Assembly: GCF_900106695.1 (NCBI RefSeq)
Contig: NZ_FNMZ01000011.1
Coordinates: 1 to 64,000, forward strand
Length of the DNA stretch: 64,000 nt
Direction of reading: 5' to 3'
Origin: Albimonas donghaensis
GTDB taxonomy: Bacteria; Pseudomonadota; Alphaproteobacteria; Rhodobacterales; Rhodobacteraceae
This document shows, piece after piece, positions 30,001 through 41,044 of this stretch; position 1 is the first letter of the stretch, and each line of letters begins with the position of its first letter. The translations under genes were made by a program, and so were the position numbers. A model generated the notes under the pieces. That model was not told where the DNA came from. It saw only the letters and a program-made list of their open reading frames with translations, and did not search any database.

Positions 30001-31137
30001 TCCGCCGCCGCCTACGCCGACCAGTACGAGGGCGGCTACACCGTGTCGGTGGAGGATCTCGGCCTGGACGACGACTTCTCCGGCGACACGTCCACCGCGG
30101 GGACGCTGGACGCCGACGGCGCGGCCATGGGCGACCTCGAGATCGCCGGAGACCGCGACTGGTTCGAGGTGTCGCTGGTCCGCGGCGGGACCTACCAGTT
30201 CGATGCGCTGGGGGCGGATACGTCGGACGGCACGCTCTCCGATCCGATCATGAACCTCTACGGTCCGAACGGCGAGCTGATCGCCACCGACGACGATGGC
30301 GGGCAGGGGCTGAACTCGCAGATCACCTGGTTCGCCACCCAGACCGGCGCCCATTACGTGGGCGTCGGCGGCTACGGGGATGGGCGTGTGGGGACTTACG
30401 AGGTGGTCTCGCAGACGCTGTCGGGGGCCGGCGACGATTTCGGCGATGACGCGAGCACCGGGGGCGTGCTGGCCATCGGCGAGGAGATCGCCGGCGAGCT
30501 GGAGAGCGCGGGCGATGCGGACTGGTTCGCGGTCGACCTCACGCGGGGCGCGGAATACCGCTTCGATCTGGTCGGAGGCACGCTGTCCGACACCACGCTG
30601 ACGCTCTACGACCAGGACGGCGGCCTGCTCGCGTTCGACGATGACGGGGGCGACGGGCTGAATTCCCTGATCGAGCACGCGGCCGGCTATTCGGGCGTCC
30701 ACTACCTGTCGGCGCGCAGCTATGGCGATAATGGCGAGGGGACCTATGCGCTGGCCGCCCGGCAGACCCGCGCGGGGGTCGAGGACGATTTCGGCGACAC
30801 CGTGGGCGGGGCCGGCGCGGTGGCCATCGGCGGCGCGATCTCGGGCGAGCTGGAGGCGGAAGGCGATCGCGACTGGGTCGAGGTGGAATTGTTCGCCGGC
30901 GACACCTACCGCTTCGACCTGCGCGGGGCGGACTCGGGCGGGGGCGACCTTCTGGACCCCTATCTGCGGCTGCGGGACGCCATGGGCCACGAGATCGGCT
31001 ACAACGACGACGGCGGGGTCGGCTACGACTCCCAGCTCCTGTTCACGGCGGAGGAGAGCGGCGCCCACTATCTCGACGTCCAGGGCTATTCGTCGAGCTA
31101 CACCGGCTCGTGGCTGCTGGAAGCCGAGCTGGCATGA
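27031..31137 (+). CDS. Large secreted subtilisin-like protease with N-terminal RTX and seven PPC domains
   Basis: A 1,368-residue protein. Residues about 5-85 are glycine/aspartate nonapeptide RTX repeats (GGRGDDDLNGG type), then an RTX-associated segment with FVFGGRWGADTITDFD. The peptidase S8 domain (about 190-520) has a complete triad: D217 (AVLDTGID), H260 (GHGSHVAS) and S444 (GGTSQAAP). From about residue 528 to the end come seven PPC-type beta domains, each with a GDRDW-like entry and a DDDGG-x-G loop. There is no cleavable signal peptide; RTX proteins usually leave through a type I secretion system, not seen here. GTG at 27031 is chosen because AGGGGGA lies 7 nt upstream; an ATG at 27004 is possible. 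Confidence 0.92.
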   Translation: MPVFKGARGADDLNGTRGNDVMRGRGGADELDGRGGRDRLLGGRGDDDLNGGRGADRLNGGGGDDVLAGGGGRDQLTGGRGGDSFVFGGRWGADTITDFDASQGDRIDLTATSIDFTDLVITQTDDGARIQVGRNSILLRGVDATEVDASMFRFEGGKSGTDTTDSGSDDKVSTNTGPTQIGVQSNAAADLAGVAAMRADARFSGIDGSGYTVAVLDTGIDLNHAAFGADANGDGVSDRIVFAQDFSSDRDGSADDVQGHGSHVASIVGSETAAYRGVAPGADIAALQVLDNSGSGGMAGIESALRWVIDNAAAYNIVAVNMSLGGGDNVSATRTNGALGDEFAALNALGVITTVAAGNDFFTHQTAGVSSIAADPNALAVGAVWSGDFGRVDFGSGAKDFTTGADRVTSFSQRSASMGEIFAPGAMITGAAPGGGFASQGGTSQAAPVIAGMAALAQEIAQNTLGRRLTPAEFHSLLLSTADTITDGDDENDNVANINAQVPRANMLALAEAISALAVDTPAPPQPADDDHGDDIANASGLRNRRPATGEIETGSDLDVFGMRLREGQQVRVDLRGAETGHGTLTDPLLTLYGPDGAAITTDDDGGDGLNARIEFTASQAGRYYFAAQSYGDNTGTYTIQARRSTLARSPDDDHAAGVDTRSRVAPGDDATGRLEAAGDRDWHALQVVAGGEYLIDIVGAGGESALADPLLRLYSADRTLLATDDDGGEGLNSQLIHTATADGTIYVEAGAYADRFEGDYRVSATLLSAPGDGGGDVPDDGSTEATVAPGAAYEGELDPVGDRDWVAVRLTGGSVYTFDMVGAGDAPVSDTYLRLLDSSGAELASDDDGGEGLFSRIETFAPRSSGTYYLSAGSYADSGSGGYVLSMSEQGGENGDLPAGRGTTSEIFAGGSVSSSLDFAGDRDWHGIELTAGQVYRIDLEGSGPNAVSDTYLRVYDGNANLVDEDDDGGEGLASSLIFTASSTGLHFISAAAYADQYEGGYTVSVEDLGLDDDFSGDTSTAGTLDADGAAMGDLEIAGDRDWFEVSLVRGGTYQFDALGADTSDGTLSDPIMNLYGPNGELIATDDDGGQGLNSQITWFATQTGAHYVGVGGYGDGRVGTYEVVSQTLSGAGDDFGDDASTGGVLAIGEEIAGELESAGDADWFAVDLTRGAEYRFDLVGGTLSDTTLTLYDQDGGLLAFDDDGGDGLNSLIEHAAGYSGVHYLSARSYGDNGEGTYALAARQTRAGVEDDFGDTVGGAGAVAIGGAISGELEAEGDRDWVEVELFAGDTYRFDLRGADSGGGDLLDPYLRLRDAMGHEIGYNDDGGVGYDSQLLFTAEESGAHYLDVQGYSSSYTGSWLLEAELA

Positions 31138-31598
31138 GCCGTTCGAGCATGACGAGCGCGCGCCGGTTCAGGGCCGGCGCGCGGGCGGTTCTCACAGGCG
31201 GGGTCATGGCGATGGCGGGATGCATGCCGGGGCAGGGCGAGGGCGCGTCGCCCTCCGCGACGGGCGAGGGCTGCGCAACGGAGGTCGCAGGGCCGCGCGG
31301 CGCGTCGGCGCGGTTTTCGCCGGGGGCGATCCGCTATGCGGTCCCGGTCATGGCGCCCGACGCCTGTCACAAGGCGGGGCCGGACAGCGCCCAGCGGCGC
31401 GAGGGGGACCGCCTGATCGTCACCCATGCCCTGGAGCGGACGCCCGGCATCTGCGCGCAGGTGATGACCCGTGTGGTGTTCGAGGGCGCGCTGCGCGGGG
31501 TCGATCCGCCGCCCCGTGCGCTGGTGGTGGAGATCCTCTCGACCTCGGGCGATGTGGTGGAGCGGGTCGACTTCGACCGTCCCGCCGACTGCCGCTGA
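31134..31598 (+). CDS. Putative lipoprotein coupled to the subtilase gene
   Basis: A 154-residue protein with a basic N-terminus, a hydrophobic segment and a lipobox-like MAGC at about residue 29-32. The mature part of about 120 residues has four more cysteines and ends in DFDRPADCR. No family is recognised. Its ATG overlaps the subtilase stop (ATGA), so it is made together with the protease. A role as inhibitor, chaperone or anchor of the protease is plausible from position only. Confidence 0.75.
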   Translation: MSRSSMTSARRFRAGARAVLTGGVMAMAGCMPGQGEGASPSATGEGCATEVAGPRGASARFSPGAIRYAVPVMAPDACHKAGPDSAQRREGDRLIVTHALERTPGICAQVMTRVVFEGALRGVDPPPRALVVEILSTSGDVVERVDFDRPADCR

Positions 31599-31610
31599 GC
31601 CTGCCGAAGG

Positions 31611-31637
31611 GCGCGGGGCGCCGAGGGCGCCCTGCGC
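31611..31637 (+). terminator. Possible hairpin after the lipoprotein gene
   Basis: A 12-bp stem with one G-T pair (31611-31622 with 31626-31637) and loop GAG. No U-tract follows. Confidence 0.4.
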
Positions 31638-31685
31638 CGGGACGCGCCCGAACCGGGATCGCGGGGCCTGCGGGCGCTCCGTCTA

Positions 31686-32541
31686 GGGCGCGGACTCATA
31701 TCTTCGCGATCCAGAAGCGGATTGCGGCGAGCTTGAGGGCGGCGAGGTAATTATCGGCGCGCCGGTCGTATCGGGTGGCAAGACCGCGGAACTGTTTGAT
31801 GCGGTTGAAGAACCGCTCGACGAGATTCCGCTGACGATAGACCCACGGACTGAAGCTGAAAGCGTCCTTGCGGATCACGCGGGGCGGGATGTTGGCCCAG
31901 ACGCCGCGGGAGGCGGCGCCGTCGCGGATCGGGTTGGTGTCGTAGGCTCGGTCCGCGATCAGGGTCGCGCCAGGATCGAGATCGGCGACGAACTCCGTCC
32001 CGACCGGCGCGTCGCCCGCCTGGCCGGGCGTCAGCTTGAGGCGGACGGGGCGGCCCTCGGCATCGACCAGGGCGTGGATCTTGGTGGTCAGCCCCCCGCG
32101 GGAATGTCCCATGCAGCCATGCCCGCCGTCGTCCTCGGCGGGACCCCCCTTTTTACCGCGGCCCCGTGCTGGTGGACGCGGACGCAGGAGCTGTCGATCA
32201 TCACGATGTCGCCGTCATAGGCCTCTGAGATCGCCTCCAGAGTGCGATCCCAGACCCCGGCCGCACGCCATCGAGTGAAACGGTTGTAGAGCGTGGTCCG
32301 CGGGCCGTAGCGCTCGGGCACGTCCCGCCAGGGCGTTCCCGCCCGGCACCTCCAGAGGATGCCGTTGATCACACGGCGGTCGTCCACCCGCGGCACGCCG
32401 CGCGACTTCTGCGGCAGCAGCGGCTGGATGATCGCCCATTCCCGGTCGGTCAGTTCGTGACGGCGCATCGATACCTCCTCCTATAGGGAGGTTGAATCAA
32501 AGATGCGAGGTCATGGGAATCCCGTTTATGGGGACGCGTCC
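31686..32541 (-). mobile_element. IS5-family (IS427-group) insertion sequence
   Basis: An 856-bp element with terminal inverted repeats GGGCGCGGACTCATA (31686-31700) and, inverted, GGACGCGTCCCCATA (end 32541), matching in 11 of 15 positions. It is flanked on both sides by TA within CTAG (31683-31686 and 32541-32544), the usual target of this group. It encodes one transposase in two frames. It is complete, so insertion may be recent. Confidence 0.85.
31696..32468 (-). CDS. IS5/IS427-group transposase, two frames joined by -1 frameshift
   Basis: A DDE transposase in two overlapping frames. The first (32468 to 32088) has RRHELTDREWAIIQPLLP, the WRCRAGTPWRDVPERYG domain and the first Asp in VMIDSS. 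The second (ending 31696) has SRGGLTTKIHALVD, the second Asp in LIADRAYD and the Glu in RNLVERFFNRIK. The frames meet at A5G6 on the minus strand (32144-32154), a slippery run suited to a -1 shift. The fusion would be about 257 residues, normal for the group. Confidence 0.88.
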
Positions 32542-33077
32542 TAGTGCGAACCCGGTCCCGTCGCGTCATGTCCGGGCGCGGTCTTCGGCGCTTCGCAGGA
32601 CGATCCCCGGCGTCGCGGGGCGAGGCTTGGCGCGCCCCTTCGCGAGCGGCGCGCCGGGCGGAGGGCGCGGTCTCGTTCGGACTATCCCCGCCACGTCCGC
32701 GCGCGGCTGATCCCGGCGTCGGGGCGCTGGACCGGATCGGCGCCGGGCGGACCGCCTGGGGCGGGTTGGAAATGGTTGCGCCGGCCAGCATGTGCGCCTC
32801 GGCGCATCGCGCCGCCGGGCGCCCGCGGCGGGATGAACGGGCCGCGCCGGAGCGGCGGCGGTCGTCATCGGCCTGTTCCGGCAGGGGCCCGCGCCTCTTG
32901 CCGCGAAAGCGCCCGGCGGCGCTGTCGGGAGAGGGAATGCGCCCGCGCCGCGCCCAGTCGCGCGGCAACCCGGTCCGCAATGGGGCCGGCTCCGGTGGTC
33001 ATGCCCTGCGCGGGGCGGCGGCGCCGACGCGCCCTCCCTTCGCATCGAAAGGAAGGCGCGCAACCGGCGCCGGCGTG
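32542..33077. other. Gene-free gap between the IS and argJ
   Basis: 536 bp of GC-rich sequence at the convergent side of argJ. No frame has domain-like composition, and no terminator or RNA gene was recognised. Confidence 0.5.
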
Positions 33078-34505
33078 TCAGGAACGGTAGTCGGCGTTGA
33101 TCTCGATATAGCGCTTGGTCAGGTCGCAGGTCCAAACCGTCGCCGAGCCCGTGCCGACCCCGAGATCCACCCCGATCTCCAGCTCGTCGCGCTTCATGTA
33201 GGCGGCGCCGTCGGCCTCCTGATAGCCGGGCGAGACCCAGCCCGCCTCCGCCACCGTGATGTCGCCGAAGCGGATCGAGAGCAGGTCGCGGTCGGCGACC
33301 TCGCCCGACTTGCCCACCGCCATCACGATGCGCCCCCAGTTGGGGTCCTCGCCGGCGATGGCGGTCTTGACCAGCGGCGAGTTGGCGATGGCCAGCCCGA
33401 CCTTCTTCGCCGCCCGCGCCGACTTGGCGCCGGTCACGGTCACCGCCACCAGCTTGGTCGCCCCCTCGCCGTCGCGCACGATCTGCTGGGCGAGGTCGCG
33501 CAGCACCCGCTCCAGCGCCTCGGCGAAGGCCGCCGCCCGCGGGTCGCGCCTGGACGCGATCGGGTCCATCGCCGCCTTGCCGGTCGCCGCCACCAGCACG
33601 GTGTCGGAGGTCGAGGTGTCGCTGTCCACGGTGATCGCGTTGAAGCTGCGGTCCGAGGCCTCGGCCAGCATCCGGCGCAGCAGGTCGCGGTCGATGGCGG
33701 CGTCGGTGAACACGAAGCCCAGCATCGTCGCCATGTCCGGCGCGATCATGCCCGAGCCCTTGGCGAAGCCGGCGATGGTCACCTTGGCGCCGTCCAGGGC
33801 CAGCACCTCGGAGGCGCCTTTGGGGAAGGTGTCGGTGGTCATGATCGCGCGCGCCGCGGATTCGCCCGCGTCCTCGGAGAGCGCGCCGTTCAGCTCGTCC
33901 AGCCTGGCGGCGATGCGCTCATGGGGCAAGGCCTCGCCGATCACGCCGGTGGAGGCCATCCACACCCCGGATTTCGGAGCGCCCGTGGCCGCGGAGACGG
34001 CGGCGGCCAGCGCCTCCACCGCCTCGGCGCCGCTGCGGCCGGTGAAGGCGTTGGCGTTGCCGGAATTGACCAGGATCGCCTGGGCGCCCTTGACCCCGGG
34101 CGCGTCGCGCAGGGTCTCGCACCACCGCACCGGCGCGGCGCGGGTGGAGGAGCGGGTGAACACCCCCGTGACCACCGAGCCCGCCGCCAGCATCGCCAGC
34201 ATCACGTCCTTGCGGCCCTTGTAGCGCACCCCGGCCTCGCCGGCGGCGAAGCGCACGCCGGCGACCGGGGGCAGGGCGGGAAAGGCGGCGGGGGCCAGCG
34301 GAGACACCTGCGGCGCCGCCTTGGCGGGTTTCGCGGTGGGAGCGGGCGGCGCGACGGGAGCCGAGGCGGCGGGTTCGGGGGCCAGCTCGCGCAGGGCGGC
34401 GTCGAGGGTCGCGACCTCGGCCTGCAGGGCGTCCAGCCGGGCGGCGAGCTCGGCGCGCTTCTTCTTGCCGCCCCCGGATTTCTTCTTCTTGCCGTCGCTG
34501 GCCAT
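33078..34505 (-). CDS. argJ: Bifunctional glutamate N-acetyltransferase / ornithine acetyltransferase
   Basis: A 475-residue enzyme of arginine synthesis that recycles the acetyl group from N-acetylornithine to glutamate. It is made as a precursor that cuts itself before the nucleophile threonine, T260, in PDMATMLGF. Other motifs are LVNSGNANAFTG, TTDTFPKGAS and EDPNWGRIVMA. It has an extra N-terminal stretch of about 75 residues: a lysine run (KKKKSGGGKKKR), a short predicted coiled coil and a Pro/Ala linker before the domain. GGGGGA precedes the ATG at 34505. It lies downstream of a parvulin gene, separated by a terminator. Confidence 0.95.
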   Translation of the reverse strand: MASDGKKKKSGGGKKKRAELAARLDALQAEVATLDAALRELAPEPAASAPVAPPAPTAKPAKAAPQVSPLAPAAFPALPPVAGVRFAAGEAGVRYKGRKDVMLAMLAAGSVVTGVFTRSSTRAAPVRWCETLRDAPGVKGAQAILVNSGNANAFTGRSGAEAVEALAAAVSAATGAPKSGVWMASTGVIGEALPHERIAARLDELNGALSEDAGESAARAIMTTDTFPKGASEVLALDGAKVTIAGFAKGSGMIAPDMATMLGFVFTDAAIDRDLLRRMLAEASDRSFNAITVDSDTSTSDTVLVAATGKAAMDPIASRRDPRAAAFAEALERVLRDLAQQIVRDGEGATKLVAVTVTGAKSARAAKKVGLAIANSPLVKTAIAGEDPNWGRIVMAVGKSGEVADRDLLSIRFGDITVAEAGWVSPGYQEADGAAYMKRDELEIGVDLGVGTGSATVWTCDLTKRYIEINADYRS

Positions 34506-34660
34506 GGGGTCCCCCGGAGCTCGATCCTGGATGCGCCGGACTCGGGCGCCGGCGTTCTGGGCAACGGGATAGCGCGTGCGCGCACGCAGGTCACGCGGGG
34601 AGTTGCGATGCGCCCCCCTTGAAGCCAACGACGCAGGGCGCGGCGACGCGGTTCGCAAAC

Positions 34661-34700
34661 CAAAAGGGCCGGGCGAGCGTCCATCGCGCTCGCCCGGCCC
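34661..34700 (-). terminator. Intrinsic terminator of the parvulin gene
   Basis: A perfect 14-bp stem (34666-34679 with 34687-34700) and 7-nt loop, followed on the minus strand by TTTTGGTTTG. Confidence 0.85.
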
Positions 34701-34723
34701 CGGCGGTCGGAGAGGATCGGAGA

Positions 34724-35677
34724 TCAGTTACCGGTCAGAAGGTCGTCGCGGCGGATCGCGCCGGGGGCCGGGGCGTCCTCGGACAGCACGACCTCGGCGC
34801 CGTCGCGGATCTCGGCCACGGCGGCCTGGGCGGCCTCGGCGGCGAGACCCTGAGCCAGCTCTTCGCGGCTCTCCTCGAAGGTCGGGACCGGCTGGTCGCG
34901 ATGGCCGGTGACCAGGATCAGGTGCCAGCCGAACTGGGTCTCGACCGGGCCGGTCACCACGTTCTCCTCGGCCGCGAAGGCGGCGTCGGCGAATTCGGGG
35001 ACCATCTGGCCCTTCTCGAACCAGCCCAGATCGCCGCCCCGGTCCTTGGTGCCGTCGGTGCCGAATTCCTTGGCCTTCTCGGCGAAGTCGGCGCCGGCGG
35101 CGATGTCGGCCTTGATCTGCTCGGCGGTCTCCTTCTCGGGGACCAGGATATGGGAGGCGCGGATCTCCTGCGCGGGCTCGATGGAGGCGATTTGCGCCTC
35201 ATAGGCGGCCTGCAGCTTCTCGTCCGTGGTGGCCTCGGCGACCATGTCGCGCATCTTCGCCTCGGCGAGGTAGGACTGCTTGTCCAGCTCGGCCCGCAGC
35301 TTGGCCAGCGGGCTGTCGCCATAGCCTTCCTCGGCGGCTTCCAGCGACAGCAGGTACTGGGTCACCGCCTGGTCGACCAGCGCCGGCAGCAGCTGCGCGT
35401 CCGGGATCTGCTGGTACTGCTGGGGCAGGTTGGCCCGCATCAGGATGATCTGGCCGAGCGTGATCTCGTGGCCGTTCACCGTGGCCAGCACGTCGGAGAT
35501 CGAGGGCTCCGGCGCGGGTTCCGCGGTCGCGGCGGCGTCCGCGGGGGCCTCGGCGGGCGCCGTCGTCTGGCCCGAAGTCTGGCCCGAGGTCTGGGCGGAC
35601 AGGGCGAAGGGCGCGAGCGCGAGGGCGGCGGCGATGGCGGCCGGAGCCGCGGCGCGGCGCAGGACGGGAAGGGGCAT
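34724..35677 (-). CDS. Periplasmic peptidyl-prolyl isomerase (parvulin/PpiC type)
   Basis: A 317-residue SurA/PpiC-like folding factor for exported proteins. It has a signal peptide (AAIAAALALAPFALSAQ), an acidic/Ala-rich linker, an N-terminal helical chaperone region (GHEITLGQIILMRANLPQ), then the parvulin domain (RASHILVPEKETAEQI, GGDLGWFEKGQMVPEF, FGWHLILVTGHR). CAGGAG lies 6-7 nt before the ATG at 35677. It is divergent from secA, a sensible pairing since both serve protein export. Confidence 0.94.
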   Translation of the reverse strand: MPLPVLRRAAAPAAIAAALALAPFALSAQTSGQTSGQTTAPAEAPADAAATAEPAPEPSISDVLATVNGHEITLGQIILMRANLPQQYQQIPDAQLLPALVDQAVTQYLLSLEAAEEGYGDSPLAKLRAELDKQSYLAEAKMRDMVAEATTDEKLQAAYEAQIASIEPAQEIRASHILVPEKETAEQIKADIAAGADFAEKAKEFGTDGTKDRGGDLGWFEKGQMVPEFADAAFAAEENVVTGPVETQFGWHLILVTGHRDQPVPTFEESREELAQGLAAEAAQAAVAEIRDGAEVVLSEDAPAPGAIRRDDLLTGN

Positions 35678-36122
35678 GAAGCTCTCCTGTTTGGTGATCC
35701 GGGGCGGGCTTTTTCGCGGACCCGCGGCCCGGCGGAGGATCGGGCGCCCCGAAGGGCGGGACAGGCGGGCGCGTTGACACGCGGGCGGGCGCTGCCTAAC
35801 TGTCTCGCGGCCCCTGAACGGGCCGTCTCGGCGCGATCCGGCCTCCATCTAGCGCGTGCGCGCGGGTCGGGCAAGCGCCCCCCGGGCAGCGCCGCGTTCC
35901 GCGGCCTCCGGGTCGCGCGGAGTTGATCGCCGCCGTCCGGCCAGCGTCGGGCGGCGTCGCGGCGTTGATCCTTCGGGGCTGTCTCTTCGGGGCTGTCCCG
36001 GCGGGCCGCGCGGCGCGCGCACCACGCCATGAAGGCGGCGCGAGGCGGGAGACGCGGATTTCACGCGGCCGGCGGGGCGGAAACGCGCCGGGCTGGCCGC
36101 CACAGCAGGGATGCCGGCAGAC
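35678..36122. other. Divergent region between the parvulin gene and secA
   Basis: 445 bp holding the candidate secA promoter at 35774-35802 and a long leader of about 310 nt. A tandem pair of CTTCGGGGCTGTC occurs at 35971-35983 and 35985-35997. No gene is supported. Confidence 0.5.
35774..35802 (+). promoter_or_regulatory. Candidate sigma-70 promoter for secA
   Basis: TTGACA at 35774-35779, a 17-bp spacer and TAACTG at 35797-35802. The expected start is near 35809. Confidence 0.5.
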
Positions 36123-39014
<2,892 letters not shown>

Positions 39015-39063
39015 TCGCGCGCCGCGCCCGGCGGGTCCGGGCGCTTCGAGCTGCATGAATTTC

Positions 39064-39092
39064 CCGGCCCGCGCCTTCCCGGCGCGGGCCGG
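39064..39092 (+). terminator. Hairpin terminator after secA
   Basis: A perfect 12-bp stem (39064-39075 with 39081-39092) and loop TTCCC, followed by TTGCGTTTCG. Confidence 0.7.
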
Positions 39093-39282
39093 TTGCGTTT
39101 CGCCCCCCTCCGCCGATGCGGGCGGGAGGCGGATTTTCACCCGCGAAGCGGGGGAGGACCGGCCCACGTCCGCGGCGCGGCTGATCGGGAGGCGCCGCGC
39201 GACGCCATTGTCGCGGCGGGTGGCCGGGGCTAGGGTCCGGACCATCTTTCGGGGCGTCGCCCTGTTCAACGGACCCCCTGCC

Positions 39283-40524
39283 ATGTCTGACCTCTCCACC
39301 GGCGCCGAGCCGACCGCGCCGCCCCGTCCGGCGCTGGCCACGCTGGTGCTGCTGACCGCCGCCTCGGCGCTGACGCTGAACATGTTCCTGCCCTCGCTCG
39401 GCTCCATGGCCGCGGCGTTCGGGGTTGGGAACGGGCTCGCGAGCCTCGCCATCGGCGGCTATCTCGGCGTCACCGCGGCGCTTCAGCTCATCATCGGGCC
39501 GCTTTCGGATCGGCTGGGGCGGCGGCCGGTGCTGCTGGCCTGCCTCGCCATCTACGCCTGCGCCTCGGTCGGCTGCCTGCTGGCCCCGGATTTCCCGACC
39601 TTCCTCGCCTTCCGCCTGGCCCAGGGCACGATGATCGCCGGCGCCGCCCTGTCGCCGGCCATGATCCGCGACACCCACCCCGCGCGCGAGGCGGCGAGCA
39701 GGATCGGCTATGTGCTCATGGCCATGGCCATCGGCCCCATGGTCGGGCCGATGGTGGGCGGGCTGCTGGACGAGTTCTTCGGCTGGCGGGCCAGCTTCGC
39801 GGCCTACACCGCCTTCGGCGCGGGCCTGTTCGCCTGGTGCTTCGTGTCGCTGCACGAGACATTCCCCGGCCGCGCCTCCACCTTCTCCCAGCAGTTCCGC
39901 GATTATGGCGAGCTGCTGCGCAACCGCGACTTCTGGGGCTGCGCGCTGTGCCTGAGCTTTTCGGTGGGCGGCTTCTACGCGTTCCTCGCGGGGGCGCCTT
40001 TGGTGGCGGGCTCGGTGCTGGCGCTGAGCCCGGCGCAGCTGGGGTTCTGTCTGGGCACCATCACCGGCGGCTTCGCCTTCGGCAGCTTCCTGTCCGGGCG
40101 CTTCGCGAAGCGCGTCCCGCTGGGGGTGATGATGGTGATCGGGCGGACGGTGGCCTGCACGGGGCTGACGCTGGGGCTGGCGCTGGTCATCGCCACGCCG
40201 CCGAGCCTGGTGACGGTGTTCGGCGCGACGCTGTGCCTGGGGATCGGCAACGGGCTCAGCTCGCCCTCGGCCAGCGCGGGGGCGGTGTCGGCGCATCCGC
40301 GGCTGGCGGGGTCCGCCGCGGGGCTGTCGGGGGCGCTCAACGTGGGCATGGGGGCGGTGCTGAGCACGGCGTCGGGCGCGCTGATGACGCTGCACCCGCG
40401 GGCCGAGGCGCTGATCGGGCTGATGCTGGCCTGCGCGCTGGTCTCGCTCGCCGCCGCGCTATGGGTGCGCCGGCGGGAACGGGCGGTCGGCGACGACGAC
40501 GCCGAGACCCGCGCCGCCGCCTGA
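39283..40524 (+). CDS. Bcr/CflA-type MFS drug efflux transporter
   Basis: A 413-residue major-facilitator antiporter with about 12 membrane segments. GPLSDRLGRRPVLL is the loop 2-3 motif A, and MVGPMVGGLLDEFFGWRASF is the motif C region typical of drug/H+ antiporters; the family TIGR/CDD pattern is Bcr/CflA. Substrates could be drugs or metabolites and are not readable. ATG at 39283 begins just before the first membrane segment; the longer frame upstream is not protein-like. It converges on grxD across a long hairpin. Confidence 0.92.
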   Translation: MSDLSTGAEPTAPPRPALATLVLLTAASALTLNMFLPSLGSMAAAFGVGNGLASLAIGGYLGVTAALQLIIGPLSDRLGRRPVLLACLAIYACASVGCLLAPDFPTFLAFRLAQGTMIAGAALSPAMIRDTHPAREAASRIGYVLMAMAIGPMVGPMVGGLLDEFFGWRASFAAYTAFGAGLFAWCFVSLHETFPGRASTFSQQFRDYGELLRNRDFWGCALCLSFSVGGFYAFLAGAPLVAGSVLALSPAQLGFCLGTITGGFAFGSFLSGRFAKRVPLGVMMVIGRTVACTGLTLGLALVIATPPSLVTVFGATLCLGIGNGLSSPSASAGAVSAHPRLAGSAAGLSGALNVGMGAVLSTASGALMTLHPRAEALIGLMLACALVSLAAALWVRRRERAVGDDDAETRAAA

Positions 40525-40556
40525 TCCCGAACGCATACCCCCGCGCGCCCTCCGAA

Positions 40557-40600
40557 ACGCGATACGGGCCGGCCCCGCCAGGGACCGGCCCGTATCGCGT
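40557..40600. terminator. Long hairpin between the MFS gene and grxD
   Basis: A perfect 16-bp inverted repeat (40557-40572 with 40585-40600) and a 12-nt loop between convergent genes. No long U-tract is present on either side. Confidence 0.7.
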
Positions 40601-40613
40601 CCGCGGATCCGGC

Positions 40614-40997
40614 TCAGCCGTTGGCTTCGCGGATCTTGTCGGCGGCTTCCTTGTCATAGGCGACGCCCGAGGTCTCGAACAGCTGGTCGAGCTCGCCCGA
40701 AAGGGTCATCTCGGTGATGATATCGCAACCGCCCACGAATTCGCCCTTCACATAGAGCTGCGGGATCGTCGGCCAGTCGGAGAAATCCTTGATCCCCTGG
40801 CGCACGGCTTCGTCGGCGAGGACGTTCACGTCCTTGAACTCGACGCCCATGTAGTTGAGCACGCCGGCGACGCGGGAGGAGAACCCGCACTGGGGCATGG
40901 ACTTGGTGCCCTTCATGAACAGCACGACGTCATTCGAGGTGATGTCGGCCTGGATCTGGGCGTGGGCGGGGTTGGTTTCGTTCGCGACCTGGGACAT
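40614..40997 (-). CDS. grxD: Monothiol glutaredoxin (Grx4 type)
   Basis: A 127-residue CGFS glutaredoxin that carries or delivers [2Fe-2S] clusters. The active cysteine is C37 in [10 protein letters not shown], and [20 protein letters not shown] is the glutathione-binding region. AGGAGGACG precedes the ATG. It lies 47 bp downstream of bolA on the same strand. BolA and Grx4 form a known iron-sulfur complex, so this pair is probably a functional unit. Confidence 0.97.
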   Translation of the reverse strand: MSQVANETNPAHAQIQADITSNDVVLFMKGTKSMPQCGFSSRVAGVLNYMGVEFKDVNVLADEAVRQGIKDFSDWPTIPQLYVKGEFVGGCDIITEMTLSGELDQLFETSGVAYDKEAADKIREANG

Positions 40998-41044
40998 GGG
41001 CGTCCTCCTGGGGCTCGGGGAAACGGGGCGCGGGGCGGAAAGCG

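Noticed and set aside
26932-31068. A 1,378-residue open frame opposite the subtilase gene
   Set aside because: It mirrors the codon pattern of the real gene on the other strand, has Arg/Gly/Ala-rich low-complexity sequence and no domain.
28615-31130. Repeated DNA in the subtilase considered as a CRISPR or satellite array
   Set aside because: The repeats are about 350-bp protein-domain repeats in frame with diverged DNA; no CRISPR-like direct repeats exist in the window.
32544-34622. Plus-strand open frame of 692 residues opposite argJ
   Set aside because: Antisense to ArgJ, with low-complexity translation.
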